A stretch of 5,894 bases of DNA from Gemmatimonadota bacterium. Its GTDB lineage: Bacteria; Gemmatimonadota; Gemmatimonadetes; Longimicrobiales; Longimicrobiaceae. The notes under the pieces are model-generated. The model was not told the DNA's origin, made no database searches, and worked only from the letters and a program-made list of their open reading frames with translations. The stretch is from contig JAHWJJ010000305.1 of NCBI GenBank assembly GCA_019348475.1, positions 1-5,894 of the forward strand. The letters run 5' to 3'. Position 1 is the first letter of the stretch, and each line of letters opens with the position of its first letter. The translations under genes were made by a program, and so were the position numbers. This document shows positions 5,230 to 5,894 of this stretch, piece by piece.

Positions 5230-5894
5230 GTGAGCCAGCCGTTTCCCCCGTCCGATCGCCCCGACCTCCACCCCCCGCCCGAGGTGCCGTCCATCGCGCG
5301 AACGCTGCGCGACGCGGGGTTCGACACCTGGGCGGTGGGCGGCGCCGTGCGCGACGCGCTTGCCGGCGGCCGCCCCGGCGACTGGGACCTGACCACCGCC
5401 GCCCGCCCCGGCGACGTGCGCCGCCTGTTCCGGCGCACCGTCCCCGTGGGCATCGCGCACGGGACGGTGGGGGTGCTGGGAAGGGACGGGCACCTGTACG
5501 AGGTCACCACCTTTCGGCGCGACGTAGAGACGGACGGCCGGCACGCGCGCGTCATCTTCGCGGACACGGTGGACGACGACCTGCAGCGCCGCGATTTCAC
5601 CATCAACGCCGTCGCCTGGCACCCCCTCACGCACGAGCTGCGGGACCCGCACGGGGGCGTGCCGGACCTGCGCGAGGGCATCCTGCGCACCGTCGGCGAC
5701 CCGGCGGAGCGCTTTCGCGAGGACCGGTTGCGCGTGCTGCGGGCCCTGCGCTTCGCCGGCCGCTTCGGGCTCCGCATCGACGGTGCGACGTGGGGCGCCG
5801 CGCGGGAGGCGGCTCCGGAGCTGGTGCACCTGTCCGCGGAGCGGGTGCGCGAGGAGCTGCTGAAGGTGCTGCGGCAGGTGGATCCGCCGTCCCT
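5230..5894 (+). CDS. cca: CCA tRNA nucleotidyltransferase, N-terminal part (runs off the window)
   Basis: Adds or repairs the 3' CCA end of tRNAs in the cytoplasm using CTP and ATP. The 221 residues present cover the class II nucleotidyltransferase head and neck. GGAVRD (37-42) is the nucleotide-binding loop. DWDLTT (51-56) carries the metal-binding pair D51/D53. HGTVGVL then EVTTFRRD (78-98) continue the catalytic sheet. RRDFTINAVAW (120-130) and ERFREDRLRVLRALRFAGRF (160-179) are the family's base-recognition and neck motifs. The HGTV/EVTTFR pattern favours a CCA-adding enzyme over poly(A) polymerase, but the two share this part and the C-terminal half is missing. The GTG at 5230 is chosen because it begins a sensible N-terminus. 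An in-frame TTG at 5194 would add Cys-rich residues unlike the family. No Shine-Dalgarno or convincing plus-strand promoter is visible. Confidence 0.9.
   Translation, partial: MSQPFPPSDRPDLHPPPEVPSIARTLRDAGFDTWAVGGAVRDALAGGRPGDWDLTTAARPGDVRRLFRRTVPVGIAHGTVGVLGRDGHLYEVTTFRRDVETDGRHARVIFADTVDDDLQRRDFTINAVAWHPLTHELRDPHGGVPDLREGILRTVGDPAERFREDRLRVLRALRFAGRFGLRIDGATWGAAREAAPELVHLSAERVREELLKVLRQVDPPS

Noticed and set aside
5104..5829. Minus-strand open frame opposite the CCA-enzyme gene
   Set aside because: Antisense shadow. The plus strand has all N-terminal motifs of the nucleotidyltransferase.

Overview
The window is GC-rich DNA, by eye about 70% G+C in the genes and visibly lower between 3.8 and 4.6 kb. 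It appears to come from a free-living, motile, Gram-negative-type bacterium, since it carries a chemoreceptor and a lipoprotein with a lipobox. The GC-rich style and the gene mix would fit a soil Gemmatimonadota relative such as Longimicrobium, but this is an impression and not a proof. Most genes lack a clear Shine-Dalgarno sequence.

Layout. A short direct-repeat patch lies at the left edge (15-52). Next, on the minus strand, is a methyl-accepting chemotaxis protein (96-1769) with six predicted membrane helices and no large periplasmic sensor domain. A second minus-strand unit follows: a FabH-like ketosynthase III (2711-3826), then, 41 bases downstream, a secreted lipoprotein of unknown function (2043-2669) that ends in a strong GC hairpin (2002-2037). 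Upstream of the ketosynthase is a 750-base stretch without a convincing gene (3827-4578). It holds a sigma-54-like -24/-12 element in the right orientation and two perfect inverted repeats with 5-base spacers. Next comes a minus-strand gene for a 156-residue Trp-rich protein of unknown function (4637-5107), closed by a perfect 16-bp hairpin (4579-4616). It is preceded by a sigma-70-like promoter whose spacer contains a 14-bp perfect palindrome. Divergent from it, a CCA-adding tRNA nucleotidyltransferase gene (5230 onward) runs off the right edge.

How the genes relate. The CCA enzyme is housekeeping and the chemoreceptor is an orphan with no che genes in view. The ketosynthase and lipoprotein probably share a transcript, though nothing in their sequences shows a shared function. 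I see no CRISPR array, transposase, tRNA, rRNA or phage gene. The points most worth a second look are the atypical ketosynthase with its long structured upstream region, and the operator-like palindrome in front of the unknown Trp-rich protein. I do not see proof of a new multi-gene system here.
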